64,000 nucleotides of DNA, from assembly GCA_964596185.1 (NCBI GenBank), contig CAZQUE010000001.1, positions 62,001 through 126,000 on the forward strand. The letters are read 5' to 3'. How positions within the stretch are numbered: the first letter of the stretch is position 1; each line of letters begins with the position of its first letter. The DNA comes from DYKG01 sp964596185 (GTDB lineage Bacteria; Muiribacteriota; Ozemobacteria; Ozemobacterales; Ozemobacteraceae). Shown piece by piece: positions 51,528-60,483 of this stretch. The position numbers and the translations under genes were made by a program. The notes under the pieces are model-generated. The model had not been told where the DNA came from. It saw only the letters and a program-made list of their open reading frames with translations, and did not search any database.

Positions 51528-51581
51528 CTTAGCAAATTTCAGGCAACTATTTGTGCAGTCAAGTTGTGAGGTTTTGCTAAG
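51528..51581 (+). other. nested inverted repeat in the leader of the glycosidase operon
   Basis: Outer stem CTTAGCAAA (51528-51536) with TTTGCTAAG (51573-51581), inner stem CAACT (51544-51548) with AGTTG (51562-51566). No T-run follows. It could form a structured RNA leader before the gene at 51643. The part of this region from 51582 to 51642 shows no further element apart from the AGGA ribosome site at 51632-51635. Confidence 0.45.
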
Positions 51582-51642
51582 GGTTTGCCTATGAGATTGC
51601 CGATAGATTTACCGGATAATTGTTTTTTGTTAGGAAATAACC

Positions 51643-53205
51643 ATAAAAACGACGCTTAAACAATTTATGCTGCTGTTGATCATTGGCCAGATATTCCTGG
51701 TCGGTGCGATCATCAGGTCTGATTCGGTAACTTTTACTGATGTTGCCGATATCGAGGAACCTGATGTCTCTTTGGCAATGAAGGTTCCTGGCATTTGTGA
51801 AGATGATCTGATGCTCGATCAACTCTCTGAAGATCAGATGCCTGAACCCGAGCAACCCGAGGAAGATGCTTCAGCAGTCCTTGAGGATCTGCGATTTCGC
51901 AGTGAGGAAAGTTTTGATGTCGTTGACTTCCATCTTTCACGCCGGGTTAAGATTTATCGCAAAAACCAGGGTGGCAACCTTCTGAGATTGAGAATGATGC
52001 CCGCCATGAGCGCTTTAACTGCTTATCAGCAGCGCGAACTTGAAAAGAAATTCGAAAAATTCTCGCTTTACCAGACAGACAAATACTCAGAAATGGTTTT
52101 TGCCGCCGGCGGTAGGATCGGGAATCCTTACATTGCCACTGACAGTGCTGGTCTGTTTCGATTGAGCATTCCTTTCCAACAGGAAAAGAAAGGTTTTGCC
52201 GTGCCTGGAGGAGAAAGAGTTGCCGACGGTGTTACCTATTATCGGGATCGGGTTCCCGTCAACGGTCAGCATTCAGATGTTCATATTCTCAGAATAGAGC
52301 CTTTCTGCAACTCCATCAAGATTCTGCCAGTTCTGGCAAATGAAGGTATTGCTCAGAAAGAAGTTCTTTCTTCCATGGCCAAAAGATACAATGCAGTTGC
52401 CGCAATCAATGGTGCATATTTTACTTCGCGCGGTGACCCGATTGGTACTTTGATCATCAATCGCAATCTTATCAGTTCACCTTTATACAAAAGGTCGGTA
52501 TTCGGTGTAACCGAAGATGAGACCATGGTTTTCGGCAACCCGGATTTCTCGGGAGTTTTGCGTTCAGGTGATGTTTCATTGAAAATCGATGCCGTTAATC
52601 AGCCGAGAAAAGCTGACAGCCTGGTTGTTTACACTCCAGAGTATTCGCGCTCGACGCTGACCCATGAAGAAGGCGTAGAACTGGTTCTGGTAAAAGAAAA
52701 AATCGTTGGAATTCACAGTCGCGATGCCCTGATTCCTCCTGATGGAGTGGTCGTTTCCGCCGGTGGCAGCAAAGCGTTGCATTTGGCCAAGCTGCGACTT
52801 GGACAATCGGTAAAGCTTGACTATTCTATCGATAAGCCATGGAACCAGATTAAACACGCAGTTTGCGGCGGACCACGACTTGTCTCGGATGGTAAGACCG
52901 ATATCAATGGTAAAGAAGAAAAATTCGATAATTCAATAGTTTATGGTCGGCACCCTAGAACGGCAGTGGCTTTGACTTTCTCAGGAGATCTTCTTTTTGT
53001 GGTTGTCGACGGGCGTTCAAAAAGAAGTGCCGGGATGAAGCTAGGAGAATTGTCTACATATCTGCGTCGACTCGGGGTTCGACACGCTATAAATCTTGAT
53101 GGCGGTGGGTCATCTTCGATGATCGTAAAGGGAAAAACCGTTAATCGACCATCTGATGGAGGGGAGCGCCGGATTTCCAACGGAATTCTGGTAACTAAGC
53201 AATGA
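51643..53205 (+). CDS. phosphodiester glycosidase (NAGPA-like) domain protein, exported
   Basis: Glycosidase that in its family uncovers or removes sugar phosphodiesters. The C-terminal part (about 230-520) carries AAINGAYFTSRGDPIGTL, CGGPRLVSDGK, RHPRTAVAL and INLDGGGSSSMIVKG near the end. The N-terminus has a hydrophobic anchor or signal (LLLIIGQIFLVGAII). The nearest ATG is 51667 (512 residues) but has no ribosome site; eight codons earlier an ATA (51643) stands 7 bases after TTAGGA and would give the better IKTTLKQF signal start, so an unusual ATA start is possible. Overlaps the S55 gene by 4 bases. Confidence 0.8.
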   Translation: MKTTLKQFMLLLIIGQIFLVGAIIRSDSVTFTDVADIEEPDVSLAMKVPGICEDDLMLDQLSEDQMPEPEQPEEDASAVLEDLRFRSEESFDVVDFHLSRRVKIYRKNQGGNLLRLRMMPAMSALTAYQQRELEKKFEKFSLYQTDKYSEMVFAAGGRIGNPYIATDSAGLFRLSIPFQQEKKGFAVPGGERVADGVTYYRDRVPVNGQHSDVHILRIEPFCNSIKILPVLANEGIAQKEVLSSMAKRYNAVAAINGAYFTSRGDPIGTLIINRNLISSPLYKRSVFGVTEDETMVFGNPDFSGVLRSGDVSLKIDAVNQPRKADSLVVYTPEYSRSTLTHEEGVELVLVKEKIVGIHSRDALIPPDGVVVSAGGSKALHLAKLRLGQSVKLDYSIDKPWNQIKHAVCGGPRLVSDGKTDINGKEEKFDNSIVYGRHPRTAVALTFSGDLLFVVVDGRSKRSAGMKLGELSTYLRRLGVRHAINLDGGGSSSMIVKGKTVNRPSDGGERRISNGILVTKQ

Positions 53206-55022
53206 AAAAAATCATTTCTCTGATTGGTTTGACCATGTTTTTAAGCCTGCTGTTAAATGCAGGCTTTGCTGCTGATATTGAAATAATGCGCCTATCTGAG
53301 ATAAAAATCGGCATGAGAGGCTTTGGCAAAACAGTGGTTATCGGTCGGAAGATAGAGAATTTCGATGTCGAAGTACTGGGCATTCTTTCAAACAACAAAG
53401 TTAATGAAAACGTTCTGATAAACGGCAATTCCATCCTGGTTAAGGTTAGTGGTGAGGTTATAAAGAAAGCTGGTGGGATCGCAGCAGGAATGAGCGGAAG
53501 CCCTGTTTATATCGACAACCGCCTGGTTGGGGGCATCAGTGCAGGATGGGTCATGACTGACCACACAGTCGGGCTGGTGACTCCTATTGAAGAAATGCTG
53601 GAAATCTGGAATTATCCAAGATTGTCTCGACTTAATCGGGATGATGAGGTTGAAACGGTCTGGAATCTAAATCAGCCATTGCAGATTCATGGAAAAACCA
53701 TCAATAGAATTCGAGAGGTCGACATTGTGCCTTCTTTGGTAAATGAAGACGAAATGGTTTTCAAGCGAGTGGCTGCCGACTTGTTTGTCGATGGCCTTTC
53801 AGGAAAAGCCGCTGAAAACTTCAAAAAGCAACTGAAAAACAAAAATTTGAAAATAGCTCAGACTCAGCCTGATATTACACCGCAGACCACGGTTCAGGAA
53901 ATACCGCCGCCGGCTTCGGGCGCTTACGAACCAGGTTCAGCAATTGGCATTCAACTTGCCAGAGGTGATATCAATCTATCTACTCTTGGAACACTTACAC
54001 ATCGTGATAAAAACAGAATTCTGATGTTGGCCCATTCATTCTTGAAAAAGGGGCGCGTCAGCTTTCTCATGACTGGGGCACATATTTACCATTCTTTTGC
54101 CAGCGTGCAAATGCCTTTTAAAATTGGTGCTCCGACCGAGATGCTCGGAATCATCAATCAGGATCGTGAAAAAGGGCTTGCCGGTGAAATCGGGCAATTC
54201 CCCGAAATGGTTCCAGTGCAGATCGATGTGCAGGACAAAGATCTTGGTATAACTAAAAGCATCAATTACCAGATAGTCAAGGATCCCTCGGTTTTTGCCA
54301 TGGTGCTTGAATCGACAATGATTCAGGCCTTGGAAGGAGTTATCGATCGTGAGGGCGACGGAACGGCTCTTCTGGGAATATCGCTCGACTGCAGCAACCG
54401 AGAAGGTGAAAAATATAGTTTCAGACGCGAAAATATGTTTTATTCGCGCACAGATATAGTTCAGACATTGATCAACGAGCTTTCTTCGCTGATGGAAATG
54501 GTCGTTGAGAGTGAAATCGAAGAAGTGATGCCGGCGCGACTGCTTTTGAAGATTGAAATTCAGAAAAAACGCCGGACTGTTTCTATAGAAAAAGTTGAAG
54601 TAAAGAATTCTTCAATAACCAGTGGCGGCATTCTTGATGTTGAGGTAACTTTGAAACCATTCCGTGAGAAGAGCTTTGTCCGCAAGGTCAAGCTTCCCAT
54701 TCCTCAGGAGCTTGGCAAGGAAAACCTGACTTTGTCGGTGTTTGGGCTTAATATGCGCATAGAAGATGCCGATTCAGTAGGCGAAGGCAGAGAAGCCAAG
54801 CCGGCGCGAGATTCCCGCAATGAAGAACCTGTTATTGATTTTGATTCAGCCATCAGAACTTGGGCCAATTCACCAAAAAACTCAGATCTGCTCTTTCAGC
54901 TGACTGTCGAGGGTGATGAAATGAAGAAAATCAAGCTGAATGGCAAGGATATGGAAGTTCAGCCAACCAATCTTGTAGTAACTGGTCGGGTTGATACAAC
55001 GCTGACTTTGAGTGAGGACTAG
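53202..55022 (+). CDS. SpoIVB-type peptidase S55 domain protein
   Basis: Exported protein of 606 residues with a signal peptide (about 1-23). The S55 features are AGMSGSPVYIDNRLVGG (95-111) with probable nucleophile Ser98, VTPIEEML (126-133), and the PGSAIGIQLARGDI / LGTLTHRDKNRILMLAHSF block (244-280) with His278. The Ser motif comes before the His block, the reverse of Bacillus SpoIVB. The C-terminal half (about 300-600) is an uncharacterised beta-rich region. It sits between the glycosidase and MlaE genes, 5 bases from the latter. Protease activity is inferred; the third catalytic residue is not identified. Confidence 0.8.
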   Translation: MKKIISLIGLTMFLSLLLNAGFAADIEIMRLSEIKIGMRGFGKTVVIGRKIENFDVEVLGILSNNKVNENVLINGNSILVKVSGEVIKKAGGIAAGMSGSPVYIDNRLVGGISAGWVMTDHTVGLVTPIEEMLEIWNYPRLSRLNRDDEVETVWNLNQPLQIHGKTINRIREVDIVPSLVNEDEMVFKRVAADLFVDGLSGKAAENFKKQLKNKNLKIAQTQPDITPQTTVQEIPPPASGAYEPGSAIGIQLARGDINLSTLGTLTHRDKNRILMLAHSFLKKGRVSFLMTGAHIYHSFASVQMPFKIGAPTEMLGIINQDREKGLAGEIGQFPEMVPVQIDVQDKDLGITKSINYQIVKDPSVFAMVLESTMIQALEGVIDREGDGTALLGISLDCSNREGEKYSFRRENMFYSRTDIVQTLINELSSLMEMVVESEIEEVMPARLLLKIEIQKKRRTVSIEKVEVKNSSITSGGILDVEVTLKPFREKSFVRKVKLPIPQELGKENLTLSVFGLNMRIEDADSVGEGREAKPARDSRNEEPVIDFDSAIRTWANSPKNSDLLFQLTVEGDEMKKIKLNGKDMEVQPTNLVVTGRVDTTLTLSED

Positions 55023-55027
55023 CGATA

Positions 55028-55819
55028 ATGTTCCTGATTAATTACTTTAAGGGTTTGATTGAATCTCTCGGTAGCATGACCATTCTGTTCATGCAGACGA
55101 TTTACTGGACATTGAATGCTCTTAAGGGCGGCAGGTTTTCGGCAAAAAATCTGTTCGATCAGATGTCGCGCATTGGCGTCGATTCCCTGTCAATGGTTGC
55201 GATAACCGGCTTTTCAACTGGAGCGGTTCTTGTTGTGCAGATCGGTTACCAGTTTGCACAAATGGGTGCGCAAAGCTATGTCGGTGGTGTCGTCAGTTTG
55301 GCAATGGCACGAGAACTCGCACCGATTCTTACCTCTATTGTTGTTGCCGGAAGGGTTGGCAGTGCCATCGCTGCGGAAATCGGCACGATGAAGATAACCG
55401 AACAGATAGATGCCCTGGAGACAATGGCCACCAATCCGGTAGATTACCTTGTCGTTCCCAGATTCTGGGGTTGTACCATCATGCTGTTCATGTTGACGAT
55501 TTTTACCAATGTAATTGGTATGATCGGTGGGTCAATCGTTGCTATTCATCAGATCGGCCTTACTCTGGTGGCTTTCAAGGATTCGATTCTGCACATGCTT
55601 TTGGTGCAGGATTTGATGGGCGGTTTGTTTAAAGCAACCATCTTTGGCGCGATAATCGCAATCATTGGTTGCTATAAAGGTTTTACTACGGAAGGCGGGG
55701 CGGAAGGTGTTGGCGAAAGTACTACCAGCGCCGTGGTCGTTTCGATCATGATGATCCTTGCCGTCAATTACTTTCTTACGGTCGGCATCAACAACTTTAA
55801 TACGGCGTATCTGCAATGA
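55028..55819 (+). CDS. mlaE: MlaE-type ABC lipid transport permease
   Basis: Inner-membrane permease of the MCE/Mla phospholipid transport system. Length of 263 residues and about five to six helices fit MlaE; the conserved MVAITGFSTGAVLVVQ (about 56-71) and ELAPILTSIVVAGRVGSAIAAEIGTMKITEQIDALETM (about 96-133) blocks are the family hallmark. It overlaps mlaF by 4 bases and follows the S55 gene after 5 bases. It should exchange phospholipid between inner membrane and the MlaD ring. Confidence 0.93.
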   Translation: MFLINYFKGLIESLGSMTILFMQTIYWTLNALKGGRFSAKNLFDQMSRIGVDSLSMVAITGFSTGAVLVVQIGYQFAQMGAQSYVGGVVSLAMARELAPILTSIVVAGRVGSAIAAEIGTMKITEQIDALETMATNPVDYLVVPRFWGCTIMLFMLTIFTNVIGMIGGSIVAIHQIGLTLVAFKDSILHMLLVQDLMGGLFKATIFGAIIAIIGCYKGFTTEGGAEGVGESTTSAVVVSIMMILAVNYFLTVGINNFNTAYLQ

Positions 55820-56562
55820 TTATTATTTCAAACGTTCACAAAAAATTTGGTTCAAAGCAGGTTTTGAAAGGTATTAACCTGAAGATTTACGATGGTGAGT
55901 CTCTGGTAATTCTCGGTCCATCAGGTTGCGGCAAAAGTGTTTTGCTCAAACATATCATTGGTCTGATGAAACCCGATTCCGGCCAGGTCATCATCGATGG
56001 TGAAGATATTACCAATTTCGACCAGAAACGACTTGATGCACTGAGAATGCGCATGGGTATGTTGTTCCAGTCGGCGGCTTTGTTTGATTCGCTCAATGTC
56101 GAAGAAAACGTGGCATTTGGGCTGAGACGGCACACCAACATGTCTGATCGCGCAATTCATCACATAGTGTCTGAAAAACTTGAAATGGTTGGCCTGCCCG
56201 GAACCAACTATCTTATGCCATCCGAACTTTCGGGGGGGATGCGCAAAAGAGTCGGTCTGGCGCGTGCTATTGCCATGGAACCGGAAATAATTCTTTATGA
56301 CGAACCAACTACAGGACTGGACCCAATTATGACTTCTGCCATTGACGAACTACACCTCAGTCTTAAAGAGCGACTGGGCGTTACATCCATTGTCGTAACC
56401 CATGATCTGAAATCAGCCTATCGAGTCTGTGACCGTATTGCTCTGCATTACGGTGGACAGATTGTTGAAATTGGAACACGTGAAGACATCATCAACTCGC
56501 CAAACCCGGTGGTACAGCAGTTTATTCGCGGTGAGGCCCATGGCCCGATGACGCTGGTTTAG
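55816..56562 (+). CDS. mlaF: MlaF-type ABC ATPase
   Basis: ATPase of the lipid transporter: Walker A GPSGCGKSV (about 35-43), signature LSGGMRKRVGLARAI (about 137-151), Walker B IILYDEPTTGLDP (about 157-169), switch His in VVTHD. 248 residues, the normal size for MlaF. It starts within the mlaE stop (ATGA) and is followed by mlaD after 19 bases with a GGAGAAAAAG ribosome site. No MlaB STAS gene is present in the operon. Confidence 0.93.
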   Translation: MIIISNVHKKFGSKQVLKGINLKIYDGESLVILGPSGCGKSVLLKHIIGLMKPDSGQVIIDGEDITNFDQKRLDALRMRMGMLFQSAALFDSLNVEENVAFGLRRHTNMSDRAIHHIVSEKLEMVGLPGTNYLMPSELSGGMRKRVGLARAIAMEPEIILYDEPTTGLDPIMTSAIDELHLSLKERLGVTSIVVTHDLKSAYRVCDRIALHYGGQIVEIGTREDIINSPNPVVQQFIRGEAHGPMTLV

Positions 56563-56581
56563 AGGATACAGGAGAAAAAGC

Positions 56582-57964
56582 ATGAATTCTACAATCAAAG
56601 TTGGACTAATGACCATTCTGGCTGCGTCACTGCTGATTTACATGGTGTTTATCATCGGCGATTTCAGTCTTGGTGAAAAGGGCTATGGTTTCGTCATCAG
56701 CTTTTACTCTGTAAATGGCCTTAACAAAGGATCAAGCGTGTCGATGTCCGGCGTTAAAATTGGCAAGGTTGAAAAAATTGAAATTCGTGATGATCAGGTT
56801 TATGTTTTCGTCTTCATTCGTGATCGCGATATCAATATCCGCAAGAAAAGCACTTTTACCATTTCAACCGCTGGTCTGATGGGTGAAAAGTTCGTCGAAA
56901 TAATGCCTACCCGTGATTACGCTTCCCCCTACGTAAATGAAGGAGAAGTGGTTCCGGGAACAGATCCAACGCGCATGGACGAACTGTTTGAACAGGGAAA
57001 TGTCCTGATTCAGAAACTCCAGGAACTCACTGCTTCGGCAAAAGATATCATCGGTGATCCCGAACTCAAGGAAAACACGCGTATGATTTTCAGAAATGCC
57101 AGAACCGCATCTGACAAGGTTAATGAAATGATTGCCTCAGTAAGAAGCAGGAGTGACAGAATCGTTGAAAGCCTCGATAACATTCTTCACAAAGTCGATA
57201 CTGAAATTACCCAGAATCGTGACGAAATCAGGGCGATGATCGCCAATTTCCGTCAGTTCAGCGATCGCTTGAGCAGTATTGCCGAAGACAGTCGTGGCGA
57301 TTTCAAAGAAATTATTGCCAATGTCCGCCAAACTACCGAGCGTCTTGACGGCATGATCGAAGAGCTTAATCGCAACAACCAGATGACTGATGATTTGCGT
57401 GCAACGATCGAGTCGCTGCGTGGGGCATCGGACAATGCCAAAGAAATTACCCGCGAAGTCAAAGAAATCGTTGCCGACAAGGAAATCCGCGGCAAAATCA
57501 ATCGCAGCCTTGACGATGCTCATAAGCTTGCTCAGGCCGTCGATAAGGTTTTCCTCAACATTCGCCAGACCAGAATCGATTTCAAATATCTGCTTAGATA
57601 CAAAGAAGAAAATGAAACATTCTACTCTGATCTCAGTGTTGATTTCTATCCGAGCGACAAGACCTTCTATCGCTTTGGCGTCGAAGATGTCGGTGGCGAA
57701 GATCATTTTAACATGATGGTCGCTCGTGGTGCCGATACCAAGTTCATCCGCCGCGCCGGTATCATAAGTTCAAAAATCGGAGCCGGTGTCGATTACCTTA
57801 TGGCCAAAGATTTGGCCCTTAGCGTAGATTTCATCGACACAACCGATTCAGAAATCAGGTTCAAGGCCGGCTACATGCTTAACGAAAACATCCGTTTCGA
57901 ATTGCGCGTCGATGATGTAACCGACAAGAAAGACATCAACTTCGGTCTGGAGTATCAATTCTGA
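56582..57964 (+). CDS. mlaD: MlaD-type MCE protein with barrel-like C-terminal region
   Basis: Anchored periplasmic lipid-binding protein of 460 residues. N-terminal membrane helix (about 5-25), MCE domain (about 33-118; VNGLNKGSSVSMSGVKIGKV), a long helical part (about 130-330), then a C-terminal region (about 340-460) of alternating polar and hydrophobic strands (FYSDLSVDFYPSDKTFYRFG, ALSVDFIDT, IRFELRVDDV) that ends in GLEYQF. A final aromatic Phe after alternating residues is the usual outer-membrane-barrel end signal. E. coli MlaD has only 183 residues, so the tail is a large addition that could reach the outer membrane. Confidence 0.85.
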   Translation: MNSTIKVGLMTILAASLLIYMVFIIGDFSLGEKGYGFVISFYSVNGLNKGSSVSMSGVKIGKVEKIEIRDDQVYVFVFIRDRDINIRKKSTFTISTAGLMGEKFVEIMPTRDYASPYVNEGEVVPGTDPTRMDELFEQGNVLIQKLQELTASAKDIIGDPELKENTRMIFRNARTASDKVNEMIASVRSRSDRIVESLDNILHKVDTEITQNRDEIRAMIANFRQFSDRLSSIAEDSRGDFKEIIANVRQTTERLDGMIEELNRNNQMTDDLRATIESLRGASDNAKEITREVKEIVADKEIRGKINRSLDDAHKLAQAVDKVFLNIRQTRIDFKYLLRYKEENETFYSDLSVDFYPSDKTFYRFGVEDVGGEDHFNMMVARGADTKFIRRAGIISSKIGAGVDYLMAKDLALSVDFIDTTDSEIRFKAGYMLNENIRFELRVDDVTDKKDINFGLEYQF

Positions 57965-57965
57965 T

Positions 57966-59033
57966 ATGAATAGTTGGACAGCCGGCACCGGGCGATTGTC
58001 AGGGCATCACATCAATCTGCATCATCAGCTGCAGCAGAAGCCAAAGGTTTTGCTGGTCACGACCGGTGGAACTATTACCATGCTGCGCGGGCCAAGCGGA
58101 AGTCTTCAGCCATGCGATGATGCAGGTGAGCTGATTGCCCGAATCCCTGAGTTGAGCCTGCTGGCAGATGTTGACGTGCTGTCGCTTGCCAACGTTGATT
58201 CAAGCAACCTTACCCCCGATCTCTGGATAACGATTGGTCGGGCTATTTATCAGAAAATGCAAAGCTATGATGGTTTCGTGGTAACTCACGGAACCGATAC
58301 GCTTTGCTATACATCGGCTGCGTTGTCTTTCATTCTGCAGGAGCTTAACAAGCCTGTTGTCGTGACCGGGGCTCAAGTGCCACTGGAAGAGATCGGCTCT
58401 GACGGTCGGGCTAACCTTATCAACGCGGTGCGGGTCGCTATTTCTGACCTTTCAGAGGTGGTAGTTGTCTTCGGTTCTCTTATTATCCGCGGTACCCGGG
58501 CAAAGAAAACTTCGGTTTTCGATATGCAGGCATTCGTTTCGGTCAATGAAGTTCCGCTTGGTACTATCGGCCTAACCATAAAGTTCAGCAGTTTTGCCCG
58601 TAGTCGCACGCGAAAGAAGCCGTTGTTAAGAGCTTTTCTCAACGAAAATGTGGCGATGTTGCCGATCTACCCCGGGCTCAAGCCGGAAGTTCTCGATTTT
58701 CTCGCCGATAATCATGCGGGGATTGTCCTCGAGGGTTATGGCGCGGGAAACATTCCCAATGAAAAGTATTCGTTGATTCCCGCAATTAAAAAGGCTACCG
58801 ACCGCAATGTGCCGGTCGTGGTCTGTACCCAATGTATTGTCGGCTCTACTGAAATGGAGCTTTATCAGGTTGGCAGAGCTGCTCTCGATGCCGGCGCGAT
58901 TCCGGCAATGGACATGACTCCTGAAACTACCATGGTTAAGCTAATGTGGGTTCTTGGCCAGACCGATGATCTGGCTACCGTAGATTCGATGATGCAGAAA
59001 TCCTTTGTCGGAGAGCTGCACGAGGTTAGCTAA
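57966..59033 (+). CDS. type I L-asparaginase
   Basis: Hydrolyses asparagine to aspartate and ammonia. The two catalytic threonine regions are TTGGTITML (about 33-41) and VTHGTDTL (about 99-106), followed by VVTGAQVPLEEIGSDGRAN, and a later GAGNIPNE. Length of 355 fits cytoplasmic type I enzymes; there is no signal peptide. The start is 1 base after the mlaD stop, which ties it to the lipid-transport operon although the functions differ. A glutaminase/asparaginase-like archaeal GatD role is less likely, since no GatE gene is present. Confidence 0.88.
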   Translation: MNSWTAGTGRLSGHHINLHHQLQQKPKVLLVTTGGTITMLRGPSGSLQPCDDAGELIARIPELSLLADVDVLSLANVDSSNLTPDLWITIGRAIYQKMQSYDGFVVTHGTDTLCYTSAALSFILQELNKPVVVTGAQVPLEEIGSDGRANLINAVRVAISDLSEVVVVFGSLIIRGTRAKKTSVFDMQAFVSVNEVPLGTIGLTIKFSSFARSRTRKKPLLRAFLNENVAMLPIYPGLKPEVLDFLADNHAGIVLEGYGAGNIPNEKYSLIPAIKKATDRNVPVVVCTQCIVGSTEMELYQVGRAALDAGAIPAMDMTPETTMVKLMWVLGQTDDLATVDSMMQKSFVGELHEVS

Positions 59034-59034
59034 T

Positions 59035-60483
59035 TTGAAAAAATGCTCAGAATGCGGAAACAATAGTCCGATTCACAGCGGTTACTGTGTCGTTTGCGGC
59101 ACTTCGTTGGAATTGGCTCAAAATGCGCGGCGTGAAAGATTTCTGTTTTTCATGACGCCATTTTTTATCTGCCTTCTGGGTATTGCCGCGGGCATCGAAC
59201 TCGGATACAAAAATCCTCTTGAAGCAGGCTTGAGCATTGGTGGTACGTTCGCGATAATCTACCTTGCAGCTGGAATGTTTTACTGGACCCTGGCGAGATT
59301 GTTCCGTCTGCCGTCCGCGCCTGACAGTTACTGGTGTGCCGGTATTTTTACCATTCTTCATTTGCTGGTTTGCATTTTTTTAAGCTACAATCTCGAGGTT
59401 CATTTGTTCGGAATCAGCGACAAGTCTATGGGTATACTCGAATACAACAAGTCGCGATTGTCTCTGCTGGCTGCAATATACCTGCCGACTCTTTTTACCG
59501 GCTTTCTTGCCGTTGCGGCCCGAGCCAGAGTTTATCGTCAGCCTGAAACAGTTCAACAAAAAGTCTTTCTCTTTCGCAATCTGGTCTGGATTATTCCAGG
59601 CTGTGTTTTTCTGGTCAGTTTGATCCTTTTGCTGGCTCAGCCAGAAGAAACAAGAAGTCTGATCAAGGCAAGGATGCTTTACGAAAGTGATGCCACAGAT
59701 CTGGCGATAAGAATTGCTGGCCATGCGCTTGAAAAAAAAGAAGATTTTGCGCCACTGCATTATGTCAAAGGCAGTGCCATCATAGATTCGGCACCAGCCA
59801 GTTATACTCCGGCTGATGCACTTTATCATCTGCAAAGAGCTGCTGTGCTCGAACCAGATAATGCCCGTTATCAATACAAGGTCAGTGTTGCCCATGATAT
59901 CGAACAGAATCGGGAAATGGCCATCGAGGCCGCTTCTGCTGCCGTTTCTCTGCAGCCAGGCGATTCTTTTCTCTGGCAGCATTTAGGCGAATTGCAGCTG
60001 AAATATCGCAATTATCCGGAAGCGATTTCAGCCTATCGCGAGGCTTTGAAGCTCGAACCGGAAAACCCGACCTTGCTTAACAATCTGGCCTTTACCTGTC
60101 TCGAAGTTAATCAGGATCTGCCTCAGGCTTTGGCTATGGCGCGAAAATCAGTAGAACTCATGCCTGGATTTGTCTTCAATACCGACACTCTTGCCTGGGC
60201 ACTCTATAAAAATGGTCATTTTACCGAAGCACTTGAAGTAATCAGCCCGATTTATGCCGACCGAAACGAACTCTCTGGTGAAGTCGATTTTCATTACGCC
60301 ATGATTCTTCACGCGAACAAGCTTTTGGCTGATCCGGTTAAGACACTTGAAAAAATGCTGGCAAAGCCGGATGTGATCAATAATTTGCCTCTCCAGAAGC
60401 AGATTAATGAAGCAAAAATGAAAATTCTTTTCGAAATGCCTGCTAAAGAGAACGATCAAAACGAAGCGGAGAAATCAGAATGA
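59035..60483 (+). CDS. zinc-ribbon, membrane and TPR repeat protein
   Basis: The TTG at 59035 has GAGGT 8 bases upstream; the frame is also open further into the asparaginase gene, but without a site. The 482 residues comprise an N-terminal zinc ribbon (Cys-x2-Cys ... Cys-x2-Cys, KKCSEC and YCVVCG), about four membrane helices (about 40-200; FLFFMTPFFICLLGI, FAIIYLAAGMFYW), and a C-terminal block of at least four TPR units (about 260-430; e.g. LYHLQRAAVLEPDNARYQYK). It is probably an assembly or scaffold factor facing one side of the inner membrane. Overlaps the next gene by 4 bases. Confidence 0.75.
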   Translation: MKKCSECGNNSPIHSGYCVVCGTSLELAQNARRERFLFFMTPFFICLLGIAAGIELGYKNPLEAGLSIGGTFAIIYLAAGMFYWTLARLFRLPSAPDSYWCAGIFTILHLLVCIFLSYNLEVHLFGISDKSMGILEYNKSRLSLLAAIYLPTLFTGFLAVAARARVYRQPETVQQKVFLFRNLVWIIPGCVFLVSLILLLAQPEETRSLIKARMLYESDATDLAIRIAGHALEKKEDFAPLHYVKGSAIIDSAPASYTPADALYHLQRAAVLEPDNARYQYKVSVAHDIEQNREMAIEAASAAVSLQPGDSFLWQHLGELQLKYRNYPEAISAYREALKLEPENPTLLNNLAFTCLEVNQDLPQALAMARKSVELMPGFVFNTDTLAWALYKNGHFTEALEVISPIYADRNELSGEVDFHYAMILHANKLLADPVKTLEKMLAKPDVINNLPLQKQINEAKMKILFEMPAKENDQNEAEKSE

